A stretch of DNA of 32,241 nucleotides from Gracilibacillus suaedae (GCF_017599345.1 NZ_JAGFVL010000002.1:1-32241), one strand, 5' to 3'; positions 8,340 to 16,703 are shown, counted from the first letter of the stretch. Notes: generated from the sequence alone by a model not told the origin. A program made the numbers and translations.

Positions 8340-10733
8340 TTGTTTCATAATGTGCCTGATCGAAATAAGCTTGTCTTACAATATCCTGCTTCATGGTGGA
8401 GAAACTTGTGGCGTGAGGCCTTGCCAGCAGGAAACGGTGAACTAGGGGCAGCGGTATATGGATCGATCAAAAAAGAGACCATTTTAATCAATCACTCCCA
8501 ATTATGGCATATGGGTGTAAAAGGAGAATTACCTGACGTTAGTCACACTTTAACAGAGACTCGAGCTTTGATGAAGGAAGGAGAATTTCAAAAAGCAAAT
8601 TGGCATTTAACAAATGAAATAAAGAAACAAGGCTATTATTCTAAGTTAGCATGTCCGTTACCACTTGTAGATTTTCAACTGGAGATGCCGTGTGACAAAG
8701 GATTTAGTCATTATAGGAGAGGCATTAACATGGAGACAGGTGAAGTCCGTGTTACATGGTCCGAACGTGATACAACGTTTACGAGAGATCTGTTTGTTTC
8801 TCGTTCTGACAATTTGATTGTTTACCAAGTTAGCTCTAATAAAGCTAATGCAATTGATGCAGTATTAAATTTTTCCTTACATCCGACTAATTCACCAAAT
8901 ATGAAGGAAAGACACAATGAATTAGCTGATACAGTGGAATTGTATACAGATGACAATTATCTATTCTATAAAGTTACGAATGAGGATGATACAGAGTTTG
9001 GGGCAGTGGCTAGAGTAATAGCAGAGGATGGGGAGGTGATCACAGATCAAGGAAAATTACGTTGTGCGAAAGTTGATAGTCTATTAGTACTGATAAAAGT
9101 CTTTGTGCAATCGAGTAGCTCATTACAATGGCCAGTATTAAAAGATGAGCTAGCTAATGTGACTGTAACTTATCAGCAACTATTAGACAATCACGTACAA
9201 ATTTATCAGCCGCTGTATTTTTCATCCACGTTACAACTTACAGATGATCAAGAGGAATGGTCAAATGAAGTGTTACTTTTAGATACCTATAGTGGGGAAG
9301 AAGCTACGGCAAGGCTCTATGAGAAATTATGGTCGTTTGGTCGATACTTATTTATTTCAGGTACTAAAGTAGGTGGTCAACCCTTTTCGATGTATGGATT
9401 GTGGCATGGAGATTACCACTTAATGTGGAGTCATCGGATGGCTAATGAGAATATTCAGATGATGTACTGGCATACTTCAGTAGGTGGTTTGTCAGAATTC
9501 AACCTTGCTTTCATGGATTATTATCAATCTTTGATGGATGATTTTCGTGATAATGCGAAAAAGTTATTTGGCTGTCGAGGCATCTATATACCTGCAGGGA
9601 CAACGCCAGGCATTGGGAAACCTAATCAATTGGTACCTGTTATTATGAATTGGACTGCTGCTGCTGGATGGTTAGCGCAGCATTTTTATCAATATTATCA
9701 ATTCAATAGAGATGAGGAATATTTAAAGCAGAAAGCATTACCTTTTATGAAAGAAATAGCGGATTTTTATCAGGATTTCTTAAAAGTAAGAGCGGATGGC
9801 TATTATCAGTATTATCCTTCCGTATCACCAGAGAATACTCCTGTAAATTTCATGCCTGAAAGTAGTGAGCCAGTTGCCCATCCAATGCCAACAGCAGTGA
9901 ATGCTACGATGGACTTTGCGGTGATGAAAGAGCTATTAACTAATCTGATAGAAGGTAGTTTGATTGTTTCGATGTATCAACAGGAACGACCGGTTTGGCA
10001 GAAAATGCTTGAAAAAATTCCGCCTTATCAGGTGAACCAAGATGGAACAATCAAGGAATGGATGAGTCATCAATTTGAAGACAATCATGAACATCGCCAT
10101 CTTTCCCATATTTATCCGATTTTTCCTGGACGGGAATTAGTAAAAGAAAAAGAAGGACAGCTATTCGAAGCATTTCGAAGAGCGGTTCAACAAAGGAAAT
10201 TAGGAGCACAAACAAGCTGGTCCTTTGCTCATATGGCAAGTATTTATGCGAGGTTACAAGATGCCGAAAGTGCACATACTTGCCTCGAGCACCTTTCAAG
10301 ATCCTGTTTATTAAATAACTTTTATACAGTCCATAATGATTGGCGTAATATGGGGTTGACGATGGAAGTCGACTATGCGCCAGTACAAATGGATGCTAAT
10401 TTAGGTATCGTAAACGCCATTCAGGAAATGTTGATCTATGTGTCGCCAACAATGGTGAAGCTTTTGCCAGCTTTACCCGATGATTGGAAATCAGGGAAAG
10501 TGGATACATTTCACTTCTGTACGGGTACTATAAGCTTTCGTTGGGATTTATTAAAAGGTACATTTTCTACCGTCTTAAAAGCAGAGCATGAAACAACTAT
10601 TACATTAGGGTTACCTTCTTGCCTAAAATATGAATGGGAAGGAGACGGAAAAATCTCAACATCTGAGTTAGGAAAATCATATTATCAGATACAGTTGTCT
10701 GCACAACAAAGTTTGCGTTTCTTTTCTAAATAG
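8340..10733 (+). CDS. GH95-family glycosidase (alpha-L-fucosidase or alpha-L-galactosidase type)
   Basis: Intracellular inverting exo-glycosidase, 797 residues, no signal peptide. The start is chosen as TTG at 8340 because AAAGGAGGGG lies five bases upstream; the alternative ATG at 8277 would overlap the previous gene by 40 bases and has no ribosome site. The N-terminal block WWRNLWREALPAGNGELGAA is the GH95 hallmark. In the helical barrel, NEN (369-371) matches the Asn pair, EW (573) the acid region, HRHLSH the following motif, and PVQMDANLG (Asp 685) the base region of characterised GH95 enzymes. The usual PPW segment is replaced by GDYHLMW, so it is a divergent member and substrate is uncertain: fucose, galactose or a related L-sugar. 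Downstream of the unknown glycosidase and upstream of a YesL gene. Confidence 0.82.
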   Translation: MFHNVPDRNKLVLQYPASWWRNLWREALPAGNGELGAAVYGSIKKETILINHSQLWHMGVKGELPDVSHTLTETRALMKEGEFQKANWHLTNEIKKQGYYSKLACPLPLVDFQLEMPCDKGFSHYRRGINMETGEVRVTWSERDTTFTRDLFVSRSDNLIVYQVSSNKANAIDAVLNFSLHPTNSPNMKERHNELADTVELYTDDNYLFYKVTNEDDTEFGAVARVIAEDGEVITDQGKLRCAKVDSLLVLIKVFVQSSSSLQWPVLKDELANVTVTYQQLLDNHVQIYQPLYFSSTLQLTDDQEEWSNEVLLLDTYSGEEATARLYEKLWSFGRYLFISGTKVGGQPFSMYGLWHGDYHLMWSHRMANENIQMMYWHTSVGGLSEFNLAFMDYYQSLMDDFRDNAKKLFGCRGIYIPAGTTPGIGKPNQLVPVIMNWTAAAGWLAQHFYQYYQFNRDEEYLKQKALPFMKEIADFYQDFLKVRADGYYQYYPSVSPENTPVNFMPESSEPVAHPMPTAVNATMDFAVMKELLTNLIEGSLIVSMYQQERPVWQKMLEKIPPYQVNQDGTIKEWMSHQFEDNHEHRHLSHIYPIFPGRELVKEKEGQLFEAFRRAVQQRKLGAQTSWSFAHMASIYARLQDAESAHTCLEHLSRSCLLNNFYTVHNDWRNMGLTMEVDYAPVQMDANLGIVNAIQEMLIYVSPTMVKLLPALPDDWKSGKVDTFHFCTGTISFRWDLLKGTFSTVLKAEHETTITLGLPSCLKYEWEGDGKISTSELGKSYYQIQLSAQQSLRFFSK

Positions 10734-10746
10734 AAAGGTGATGAAC

Positions 10747-11436
10747 ATGCAAAATTCAGGGATAATGGGTAGATTTTATGTGATTGCTGATTGGATCTAT
10801 AAATTTTCGCTTGCTAATATTATTTGGACGGTGTCTAATATACCAATTTTCTTTATTGCGTTGAATTTGTTAATGGCAGATGAGATAGGGGTGATAGTAG
10901 TATTATTTGGGCTACTAATAATGTTATCACCTTTCGTGTTCTTCCCATCTACTATTGCATTATTTTCGGTTGTACATCAATTTATTAAAAAGGAAGATGT
11001 CAAGCTCTTAAGTGATTTTTGGCGATATTACAGAGGAAGTTATAAGAAGAGCATGAAAATAGGCGTAATATCTACAGTTTTTTGGGCTGTTTTGTTGCTT
11101 GATTTTTTCTATGTAATGGAAACAGGGAACATTACTTTATCTTATGTCTTTATTGTCCTTGGTTTTTTTGCGCTTATTTATAATTTACATGTACTCTCAG
11201 GCGCGGTAACGATCGAAAGCAGAGTGCGCCAGTTATTAAAGCAGGTAGGAATTATCATGTTCGGACATCCGCTATTGTCGATGTCACTAGGAATGCTTAG
11301 TTTAACCTTTGTGTATGTCATGACACAATGGCTATCCTTTCTCATTCCATTCTTTTCTGGTTCTATATTAGTGTTTTTAGCATTGCTTGTTTTTATAAAG
11401 ATTCATACAAGTTCGATTAAACTAGAGAAGCACTGA
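10747..11436 (+). CDS. YesL (DUF624) family membrane protein
   Basis: Integral membrane protein of about 229 residues with five or more hydrophobic segments (NIIWTVSNIPIFFIALNLLM, the segments near residues 50-75, 105-150 and 180-220). The opening IMGRFYVIADWIYKFSLANIIW matches the YesL/DUF624 family, which in Bacilli is often found with carbohydrate importers and pectin-use genes; its molecular role is unknown. I prefer ATG 10747 because AAAGGTGA (10735-10742 region) is then correctly spaced; GTG 10738 and ATG 10741 are alternatives. It is the last gene of the operon, 13 bases after the GH95 gene, and its stop lies inside the terminator stem at 11426-11455. Confidence 0.82.
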   Translation: MQNSGIMGRFYVIADWIYKFSLANIIWTVSNIPIFFIALNLLMADEIGVIVVLFGLLIMLSPFVFFPSTIALFSVVHQFIKKEDVKLLSDFWRYYRGSYKKSMKIGVISTVFWAVLLLDFFYVMETGNITLSYVFIVLGFFALIYNLHVLSGAVTIESRVRQLLKQVGIIMFGHPLLSMSLGMLSLTFVYVMTQWLSFLIPFFSGSILVFLALLVFIKIHTSSIKLEKH

Positions 11437-11455
11437 CTATAAGGTCAGTGCTTCT
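11426..11455. terminator. Bidirectional terminator shared by two converging genes
   Basis: A perfect 12-base-pair stem (AGAAGCACTGAC at 11426-11437 with GTCAGTGCTTCT at 11444-11455) and a six-base loop. The + strand YesL stop (11434-11436) lies in the left arm and the - strand ABC-F stop (11445-11447) lies in the right arm, so both coding regions end within the structure. T-richness after the stem is modest on either strand. Confidence 0.8.
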
Positions 11456-13016
11456 TTGATAATCGTTGCTTTTCATTCAACAATTGTTGGAATTCTTTTT
11501 CAAGTGCTTTTGATGGTTCGATACTTAACCTGCTTAAAACATCTGTTATTTTTGTCTCAATGATCAGCAATTGCTCTTCATGGTCATCTTTAACAGGTGC
11601 CTGTTCCCGATTTTTATACTGTTGCAAATTTCCATCGAAGTAAGTAACCTGCTGTTCTTCGATAGTGATCAATTTTGTTGCTATTTTTTCAACGAATCGA
11701 CGATCATGAGAAACGAAAATGACGGTACCCTCGTATTCTGTAAGCAATTTTTCCAGTGCCTCCATTGCTTCTAAATCGAGAAAGTTGGTAGGTTCGTCTA
11801 AGACCAATGTATTGCTATTACTAAGGAAAAGCTTTGCAAGAGTTACTTTAACACGTTCGCCGCCACTTAAAACACCCACTTTCTTATGAACTTGATCGCG
11901 ATAAAAATGGAGTCTAGCAAGGACAGTTCGGATTAATGTTTCATTGTGAAACGAACTTTCTTGTACATTTTCCAAAATCGAAAGTTCAGGATCTAAAACC
12001 GATAAGTCTTGTTTAAAATAAGCAATTTTACAAGCGGAAGAAAGATGGACACCTTCTTCATCATGAAGAATTTTCCTGATTAAAGTTGTTTTACCAGTTC
12101 CGTTCGCTCCAATAATGGCGAGCTTATCACCGCCTTTTATAAGGAAATTGGCTTGTTTCCATAGCAGTTGATTGCCTGCTTTACCATTTAGATTCTCCAC
12201 CCGAATAAGTACCTTGCCAGACAATTTTTCTTGATTGGGTAAATCCATTTTAATCGGTGTTTCTTCGAAAGGTTTTTCTACTTTTTCAAGCTTTTCCAGT
12301 CGGGTTTCAATCGCTTTGGCTGTTTGTTGTAGTTTCTTTTGTTTTTTGGCAAAATAGGGTTTGGCCCCTGTTATTTTTGCTTCAGAAGCACTTGTGTTTT
12401 TCGGTTTCTGGGTAGCTCTTTCCGCTTTTTCTGATTTTAGTGTTAAAGCTCTTTCTAGTTGCTGCTTCTTGGCTTGATATTTTTCATATTCCTGTTGATG
12501 CTGAAGAAGGACCTGTTCTTTTTGGTCTTTGAATTGTTGGTAGTTACCTTTATATTCATGTAACATCCTCTGATCGATTTCCCATATTTTCGTACAAGCT
12601 GCGTCTAAAAAAGCACGGTCGTGTGAGACGATAACATAAGCTCCTTGCCAGTGTTTTAACGTATTTTCTACCCATTCGATATGGTTTGTGTCTAAGTGGG
12701 TAGTCGGTTCATCGGCTAATAAGATACTACTTTGATTAGAAAAAGCTCTTTGGATATAGTCTTGGGTAACTTCCCCACCACTTTTATAACCATCAGCTGC
12801 TTTTAATTGAGGCAGGAGATCAACTGTCCCGTAGTGTGTAACCGCTCCTTTCTCAGGTGTCCATTCCCCAGCTAGTGTGTGCAATAAGGTTGTTTTGCCA
12901 GTCCCGTTTTTTCCAACAAGGCCAATTCGGTCGCCTTCGAATATTTCCAAAACATCAACCTCTAATAGCGTTGTTGCTTCCACAGAGATCATAAGATTCT
13001 TAGCTTGTAGTAACAT
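11445..13016 (-). CDS. ABC-F ribosome protection protein, Vga type (antibiotic resistance)
   Basis: Cytoplasmic ABC-F ATPase of 523 residues that by family role binds the ribosome and displaces lincosamides, streptogramin A and pleuromutilins. There are two ATPase domains and no membrane segment. Domain 1: Walker A GKNGTGKT (35-42), signature KSGGE (78-82), Walker B ILLADEP (98-104, catalytic Glu 103). Domain 2: GANGTGKT (303-310), LSGGE (383-387), LVLDEP (404-409). Between them is a long basic coiled-coil linker containing ERATQKPKN and GAKPYFAKKQKKL. The unusual first signature KSGGEVTQ, the LLADEPTTHLD wording and the length match staphylococcal Vga(A) (522 residues) and Listeria Lmo0919 as I remember them. 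ATG 13016 is chosen: GGAGTG is seven bases upstream; the open frame reaches a TTG at 13049 but that region is leader. Actual resistance is inference. Confidence 0.88.
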   Translation of the reverse strand: MLLQAKNLMISVEATTLLEVDVLEIFEGDRIGLVGKNGTGKTTLLHTLAGEWTPEKGAVTHYGTVDLLPQLKAADGYKSGGEVTQDYIQRAFSNQSSILLADEPTTHLDTNHIEWVENTLKHWQGAYVIVSHDRAFLDAACTKIWEIDQRMLHEYKGNYQQFKDQKEQVLLQHQQEYEKYQAKKQQLERALTLKSEKAERATQKPKNTSASEAKITGAKPYFAKKQKKLQQTAKAIETRLEKLEKVEKPFEETPIKMDLPNQEKLSGKVLIRVENLNGKAGNQLLWKQANFLIKGGDKLAIIGANGTGKTTLIRKILHDEEGVHLSSACKIAYFKQDLSVLDPELSILENVQESSFHNETLIRTVLARLHFYRDQVHKKVGVLSGGERVKVTLAKLFLSNSNTLVLDEPTNFLDLEAMEALEKLLTEYEGTVIFVSHDRRFVEKIATKLITIEEQQVTYFDGNLQQYKNREQAPVKDDHEEQLLIIETKITDVLSRLSIEPSKALEKEFQQLLNEKQRLSKKH

Positions 13017-13042
13017 AACATTCACTCCATTTCTGTTCGGAG

Positions 13043-13081
13043 ACAACAAAAAGCCTCCTTATTCACATTCAGAATAGGAGG
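13043..13081 (-). terminator. Attenuator terminator in the leader of the Vga-type gene
   Basis: On the - strand, CCTCCTATTC (13081-13072) pairs with GAATAAGGAGG (13064-13054, one bulged base) and is followed by CTTTTTGTTG. It sits between the leader promoter and the gene start 27 bases further on, so it would stop transcription before the coding region unless opened. The 5' arm has an alternative partner upstream at 13159-13169. Confidence 0.8.
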
Positions 13082-13107
13082 TAATACCGTATGAAAGGCA
13101 AATATGT

Positions 13108-13135
13108 ATAAGGATATTGATGGAAGTATCCTTAT
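13108..13135 (-). promoter_or_regulatory. Perfect hairpin inside the attenuator leader
   Basis: ATAAGGATA (13135-13127 on the - strand) pairs with TATCCTTAT (13116-13108), nine base pairs and a ten-base loop. No T run follows it, so it is not a terminator. It sits between the antiterminator arm and the terminator and would bring these two segments together. Confidence 0.6.
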
Positions 13136-13158
13136 GTCTGAGCCGGTCAATGAGTATC

Positions 13159-13169
13159 AATCCTATCCT
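13159..13169 (-). promoter_or_regulatory. Candidate antiterminator arm in the ABC-F leader
   Basis: The RNA segment AGGATAGGATT can pair over 11 positions with AATCCTATTCT at 13247-13237 (which overlaps the stop of the three-codon upstream ORF), or over nine contiguous positions with CCTCCTATTCT at 13081-13071 (the 5' arm of the terminator), one G-U in each. It is thus a shared partner of two near-identical segments, the usual logic of a ribosome-controlled attenuator. Confidence 0.65.
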
Positions 13170-13245
13170 GAATATTCCGCATAAAGACATACGTATCCCG
13201 TGTGTGGAATGACGTTCTTTATGAAAATATTATGAGAGAATAGGA

Positions 13246-13257
13246 TTATAACTTCAT
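13246..13257 (-). CDS. Three-codon leader ORF (Met-Lys-Leu) upstream of the ABC-F gene
   Basis: ATG AAG TTA TAA, preceded ten bases upstream by GAAAGGGTGAG (13278-13268), a good ribosome site. It begins about 38 bases after the -10 box. Its stop codon is part of the first leader arm (13237-13247), so a ribosome stalled here by an antibiotic would cover that arm. Very short upstream ORFs are known in leaders of antibiotic-inducible ABC-F genes (for example the Listeria rli53-lmo0919 system); translation here is inference from the ribosome site and position. Confidence 0.55.
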   Translation of the reverse strand: MKL

Positions 13258-13294
13258 TGGCCCAAGGCTCACCCTTTCGTATTTAGTTAACCAA

Positions 13295-13323
13295 AGTTTA
13301 CAAAAATAGGGTGGAGAAGTCAA
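13295..13323 (-). promoter_or_regulatory. SigA promoter of the ABC-F leader transcript
   Basis: On the - strand TTGACT (13323-13318) and TAAACT (13300-13295) are 17 bases apart. Transcription would start near 13288, giving a leader of about 270 bases before ATG 13016. Confidence 0.75.
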
Positions 13324-13351
13324 TAGGTAACAGCTTGATTTAAAAATGATA

Positions 13352-13380
13352 TTGAAACAAATTAAAAATAGAATTATAAT
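13352..13380 (+). promoter_or_regulatory. SigA promoter of the two-component system operon
   Basis: TTGAAA (13352-13357) and TATAAT (13375-13380) with a 17-base spacer, 36 bases upstream of the histidine kinase start. It diverges from the ABC-F leader promoter with about 28 bases between the two -35 boxes. Confidence 0.75.
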
Positions 13381-13391
13381 TAGCGCAATCG

Positions 13392-13405
13392 ATAAAACGT
13401 TTTCA
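13392..13405 (-). promoter_or_regulatory. cre box (CcpA catabolite repression site)
   Basis: Read on the - strand it is TGAAAACGTTTTAT, which fits the cre consensus TGWAANCGNTNWCA at nearly all positions. It lies 12-25 bases downstream of the -10 box, at or just after the start of transcription and directly before the CGGAGG ribosome site, a position where CcpA would act as a roadblock. Confidence 0.7.
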
Positions 13406-13416
13406 CGGAGGACGAC

Positions 13417-15225
13417 ATGAAATTTTTTTTCCGTTCTTTACCAATTAGAAATAAAATATTTATCATTTTTGCAAGCGTTTATGTAGTTGTTATTACGATT
13501 GTTGGTGTAGTCATGTATCTGACTAACGTAAATGAAATGAGAAATCAGACCCAATCGATGTCTAAAGTGTTATCAACACAGTTCTCAAGGACAATTGATA
13601 TGTATTTTCAGGATATTAACCGTCTTTCATTAGCTATTTTTACAGATTCTTTGATACAAGATACACTCTCTGATTATGAAGAGCAACATATATTGTATAA
13701 TGATATCAACATTAGAAATAACATGTATCCAAGATTATTTAATCAAGTATATCCACGCTCAGATATCGAAGGAATCACCATTTATACCACGAATGGAACA
13801 CTTTTTGATTACCATCAGAGTGGAGATATGGAAGTAAGGTATCAAACAACTAAAGAAGTGTGGATGGATGACCTTGACCAGATCGATAAGGACACTTTCA
13901 TCTTACTCCCAGCTAGAGAGGAGACTCTTTTGGATGGTGAGAGAAAAGATGTGGTTTCATTAGTACGAAATATTTATGGAATTCCCCAAAGAGATAAAAT
14001 AGGAACAATGAAAATTGATATAAATGTAAACGTTTTCTACCAGCTGTTGGAGATGGAAAATGTTGAGGAATTAGAGGAGCATATGAGGATTTTTGTTTTA
14101 ACAGAAGAACAGTCTGTCATATTTGACCATAGAAAAGAGTTAATAGGTGAGCATGAGATAGGATTAGATTTACAGGATGTAACAGATGACAAGCCTGAGG
14201 ATGGCACATTGACATGGCAATCGAATTCATTTTTATATGCGAATGATCGATCTGATTTCACAAATTGGAATACGCTTATTTTGATTGATAATGAATTCAT
14301 TATATATGAACGGAATCAAATTCTCTCTTTTATTGGGATTAGTGGTTTTATTGCTATTTCTGTAATTGGTATTATATCATATCTTCTTTCTTACAATATT
14401 ACCAAGCCATTAACGGCACTGGTACAAAAGATGAGGAAGGTTGAAAGAGGTGATTTAACTGATCGGATGAGTCCAACTGCACATCCCGAAATGGATGTAC
14501 TCACAAGGGTCTATAACAGCATGTTAGATAGCATTAATAAGTTAATTACAGAAGTATATGAATCAAGTATTGCCGAAAAAAATGCTAAAATATCTGCTTT
14601 GCAATCACAAATAAATCCGCACTTTCTTTATAATACGCTAAATGTAATGAAATCGATTAGCCGCGTAAAAGGAGTCGAAGAAGTAGCAGAGATATCGGAG
14701 TCTCTATCGGACCTATTTAAATATAGCATGAAAGATTTGGATAAAACGGTAACGCTTAAGGAAGAAATCAATCACATTGATAATTATATGCGGATACAGC
14801 AGTACCGTTTCATAGATCGTTTCACTTTAAATAAGGAAATAGAGCTTGGAGTAAATAAAGCTTTAATTCCAAAGCTACTAATTCAGCCAATTGTTGAAAA
14901 TGCGGTTAATCATGGGTTGAGGGATATAAAAGCAGGGGGAATAATTACGCTAAGGGCTTATAAAAAAGAAAATAATGTGATCGTACGTGTAAAAGACAAT
15001 GGTGTTGGGATGAATGAGAATGTATTGATCAATGCAAGAAAGAAATTAAATCAAAACGTTATGGACAAAGAAACGGAAGGTATAGGTTTACGTAATATTT
15101 CTCAACGATTACGTTTAATCTATGGGTACCGCTATCAGATTGATATAGAAAGCAGGGAGAAACAAGGAACTATTGTCACCATTGTATTACCGTATCAAGA
15201 GCAATTGGAGGGGGGAACATCATGA
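13417..15225 (+). CDS. Sensor histidine kinase, YesM/LytS-like (HPK7)
   Basis: Membrane sensor kinase of 602 residues that should phosphorylate the response regulator encoded next. Membrane segments lie at about 13-36 and 302-326, bounding an extracytoplasmic Cache-like sensor of about 265 residues. A HAMP linker (about 326-378, starting TKPLTALVQKM) leads to a His_kinase domain with QSQINPHFLYNTLN, phospho-accepting His 402. The ATP-binding domain has N box NAVNHG (495-500), G1 DNGVGM (527-532) and G2 GIGLRN (555-560). This order is typical of YesM, which pairs with AraC-type response regulators to control sugar uptake genes. Its stop overlaps the regulator start by four bases (ATGA). The start has CGGAGGAC upstream, and a cre box abuts it. 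Confidence 0.93.
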   Translation: MKFFFRSLPIRNKIFIIFASVYVVVITIVGVVMYLTNVNEMRNQTQSMSKVLSTQFSRTIDMYFQDINRLSLAIFTDSLIQDTLSDYEEQHILYNDINIRNNMYPRLFNQVYPRSDIEGITIYTTNGTLFDYHQSGDMEVRYQTTKEVWMDDLDQIDKDTFILLPAREETLLDGERKDVVSLVRNIYGIPQRDKIGTMKIDINVNVFYQLLEMENVEELEEHMRIFVLTEEQSVIFDHRKELIGEHEIGLDLQDVTDDKPEDGTLTWQSNSFLYANDRSDFTNWNTLILIDNEFIIYERNQILSFIGISGFIAISVIGIISYLLSYNITKPLTALVQKMRKVERGDLTDRMSPTAHPEMDVLTRVYNSMLDSINKLITEVYESSIAEKNAKISALQSQINPHFLYNTLNVMKSISRVKGVEEVAEISESLSDLFKYSMKDLDKTVTLKEEINHIDNYMRIQQYRFIDRFTLNKEIELGVNKALIPKLLIQPIVENAVNHGLRDIKAGGIITLRAYKKENNVIVRVKDNGVGMNENVLINARKKLNQNVMDKETEGIGLRNISQRLRLIYGYRYQIDIESREKQGTIVTIVLPYQEQLEGGTS

Positions 15226-16703
15226 ATGTGTTTATCATTGAAGATGAATATTGGGCGCTTTTAGAATTACAAACATTATTAATAAGCTATCAATTACACC
15301 ATAATATCTATTTTTTTGATAATGGTGAGGATGCCCTTGATAAACTGTCAGAAATAACTCCGGATCTTGTTATAACGGATATTACGATGCCAGGAATAGA
15401 CGGTTTGCAGCTGGTGGAACAAATAAAACAATTTGATCATCGTATTGAATGTGTATTACTAACGGTACATGATACGTTTGAATACGCGAAGAAGGGAATT
15501 CAATTAGGTGTAGCAGAATATATTTTAAAGCCAATAAAAAAGAAAGCATTATTTAATACGATTGATCAAATGTTGGAGAAAATTCGACAGAATAAGCAAC
15601 TAGAAGCAGAAAAACAGCACTGGTCGATTAGTAAACTACTGTTTCAATCTATAAAGCAAAACAATAATAATGTTGAAAGCTTCGATAATCAACCTTTTTT
15701 ATTTGTATATATCCTACTAGGTAACTGGAAAGCACCAGTTTCTCAAATAAATGATATGGAAACAGAAGAAATCAATGATTTGTTTAGGGCAGATAAGCAA
15801 TGTTGGTTTCTTTCAATAGACGAACAAAGAAAGGTACTGTTAATACCAAGTGAAAATAACTTATATATGGAAACTACAGCCATTAATGAACTATATCAAT
15901 ATGTAAAACGCTTTGGTCAAGTGCATATTTGTACTTGTATAAAGAGTGATCAAACAAGTTTACATGAAGTTTATCAAGCGGTAGAGAAGCGCATGAACAA
16001 GGAGAAGTTATTCGGTGAGTCGACGTTTTTGAATCATTATCATCAACAGCATGAAAAAGATATTCAATCTTTGTGGGATACGGTAAGAATCATGGAAAGA
16101 AAGCTTCGAACTTATCAATTTGCGTTAATTCCAGAACAGATAAAAAAACTAATCGATAAAATCCAACAGAAAAAAATTCCGCAAAAACAATTATTTCGAT
16201 TTTTGGCCGACATGTATTATGCAATTATTTATAAGTTGCAACAATCGACCAGTAATGTAGTTAACATTGATAACATTGATGAGTATTTCGATCAATTGGA
16301 TGCTTTAGTTTTCTATGATCAATTAGAGAATTGGTTAGTAGATTTAATGAATCATATTTCAAGAGAGCTATCTCACAAAGAAATTGCACCCAAACATTTG
16401 ATTCCTAAGGTGAAGGAATGGGTTGAAGAAGCCTATTCCAATAATATTACTTTTCAACAATTTGCTGAAGAGCATCATGTTAGTTTGAGTTATTTATCGA
16501 GAGAATTTAAAGAACAGACCAACATGACCTTTTCCGAATATCTAACGAATGTTCGTATAAAAAAGGCGAAAGAACTATTTGATAGTGGAGTGAAAAAAAC
16601 AGTTGAAGTAGGGGCATTAGTTGGCTACAATGATCCGAAACATTTTAGATCTGTATTTAAGAAAATAACAGGGAAGACACCTAAAAGTTATAGAGAACAA
16701 TAA
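15222..16703 (+). CDS. Response regulator with AraC output domain, YesN-like
   Basis: DNA-binding partner of the upstream kinase, 493 residues. The receiver domain occupies about 1-120 with acidic pocket Glu 7/Asp 8, phospho-acceptor Asp 53 in ITDITMPG, and Lys 103 in ILKPIKK. A linker of about 260 residues follows, and the C-terminal 100 residues form an AraC double helix-turn-helix (FAEEHHVSLSYLSREFKE, then VGYNDPKHFRSVFKKITGKTPKSYR). It likely activates the importer promoter near 17015, which has a good -10 but a poor -35, a typical activator-dependent design (inference). Translational coupling through the ATGA overlap should give matched amounts of kinase and regulator. Confidence 0.93.
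   Translation: MNVFIIEDEYWALLELQTLLISYQLHHNIYFFDNGEDALDKLSEITPDLVITDITMPGIDGLQLVEQIKQFDHRIECVLLTVHDTFEYAKKGIQLGVAEYILKPIKKKALFNTIDQMLEKIRQNKQLEAEKQHWSISKLLFQSIKQNNNNVESFDNQPFLFVYILLGNWKAPVSQINDMETEEINDLFRADKQCWFLSIDEQRKVLLIPSENNLYMETTAINELYQYVKRFGQVHICTCIKSDQTSLHEVYQAVEKRMNKEKLFGESTFLNHYHQQHEKDIQSLWDTVRIMERKLRTYQFALIPEQIKKLIDKIQQKKIPQKQLFRFLADMYYAIIYKLQQSTSNVVNIDNIDEYFDQLDALVFYDQLENWLVDLMNHISRELSHKEIAPKHLIPKVKEWVEEAYSNNITFQQFAEEHHVSLSYLSREFKEQTNMTFSEYLTNVRIKKAKELFDSGVKKTVEVGALVGYNDPKHFRSVFKKITGKTPKSYREQ

Noticed and set aside
13017-13049. N-terminal extension of the ABC-F gene from TTG 13049
   Set aside because: Runs into the T run of the attenuator hairpin; family length and ribosome site support ATG 13016. 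A TTG start using the AAGGAGG of the terminator stem remains a remote option.
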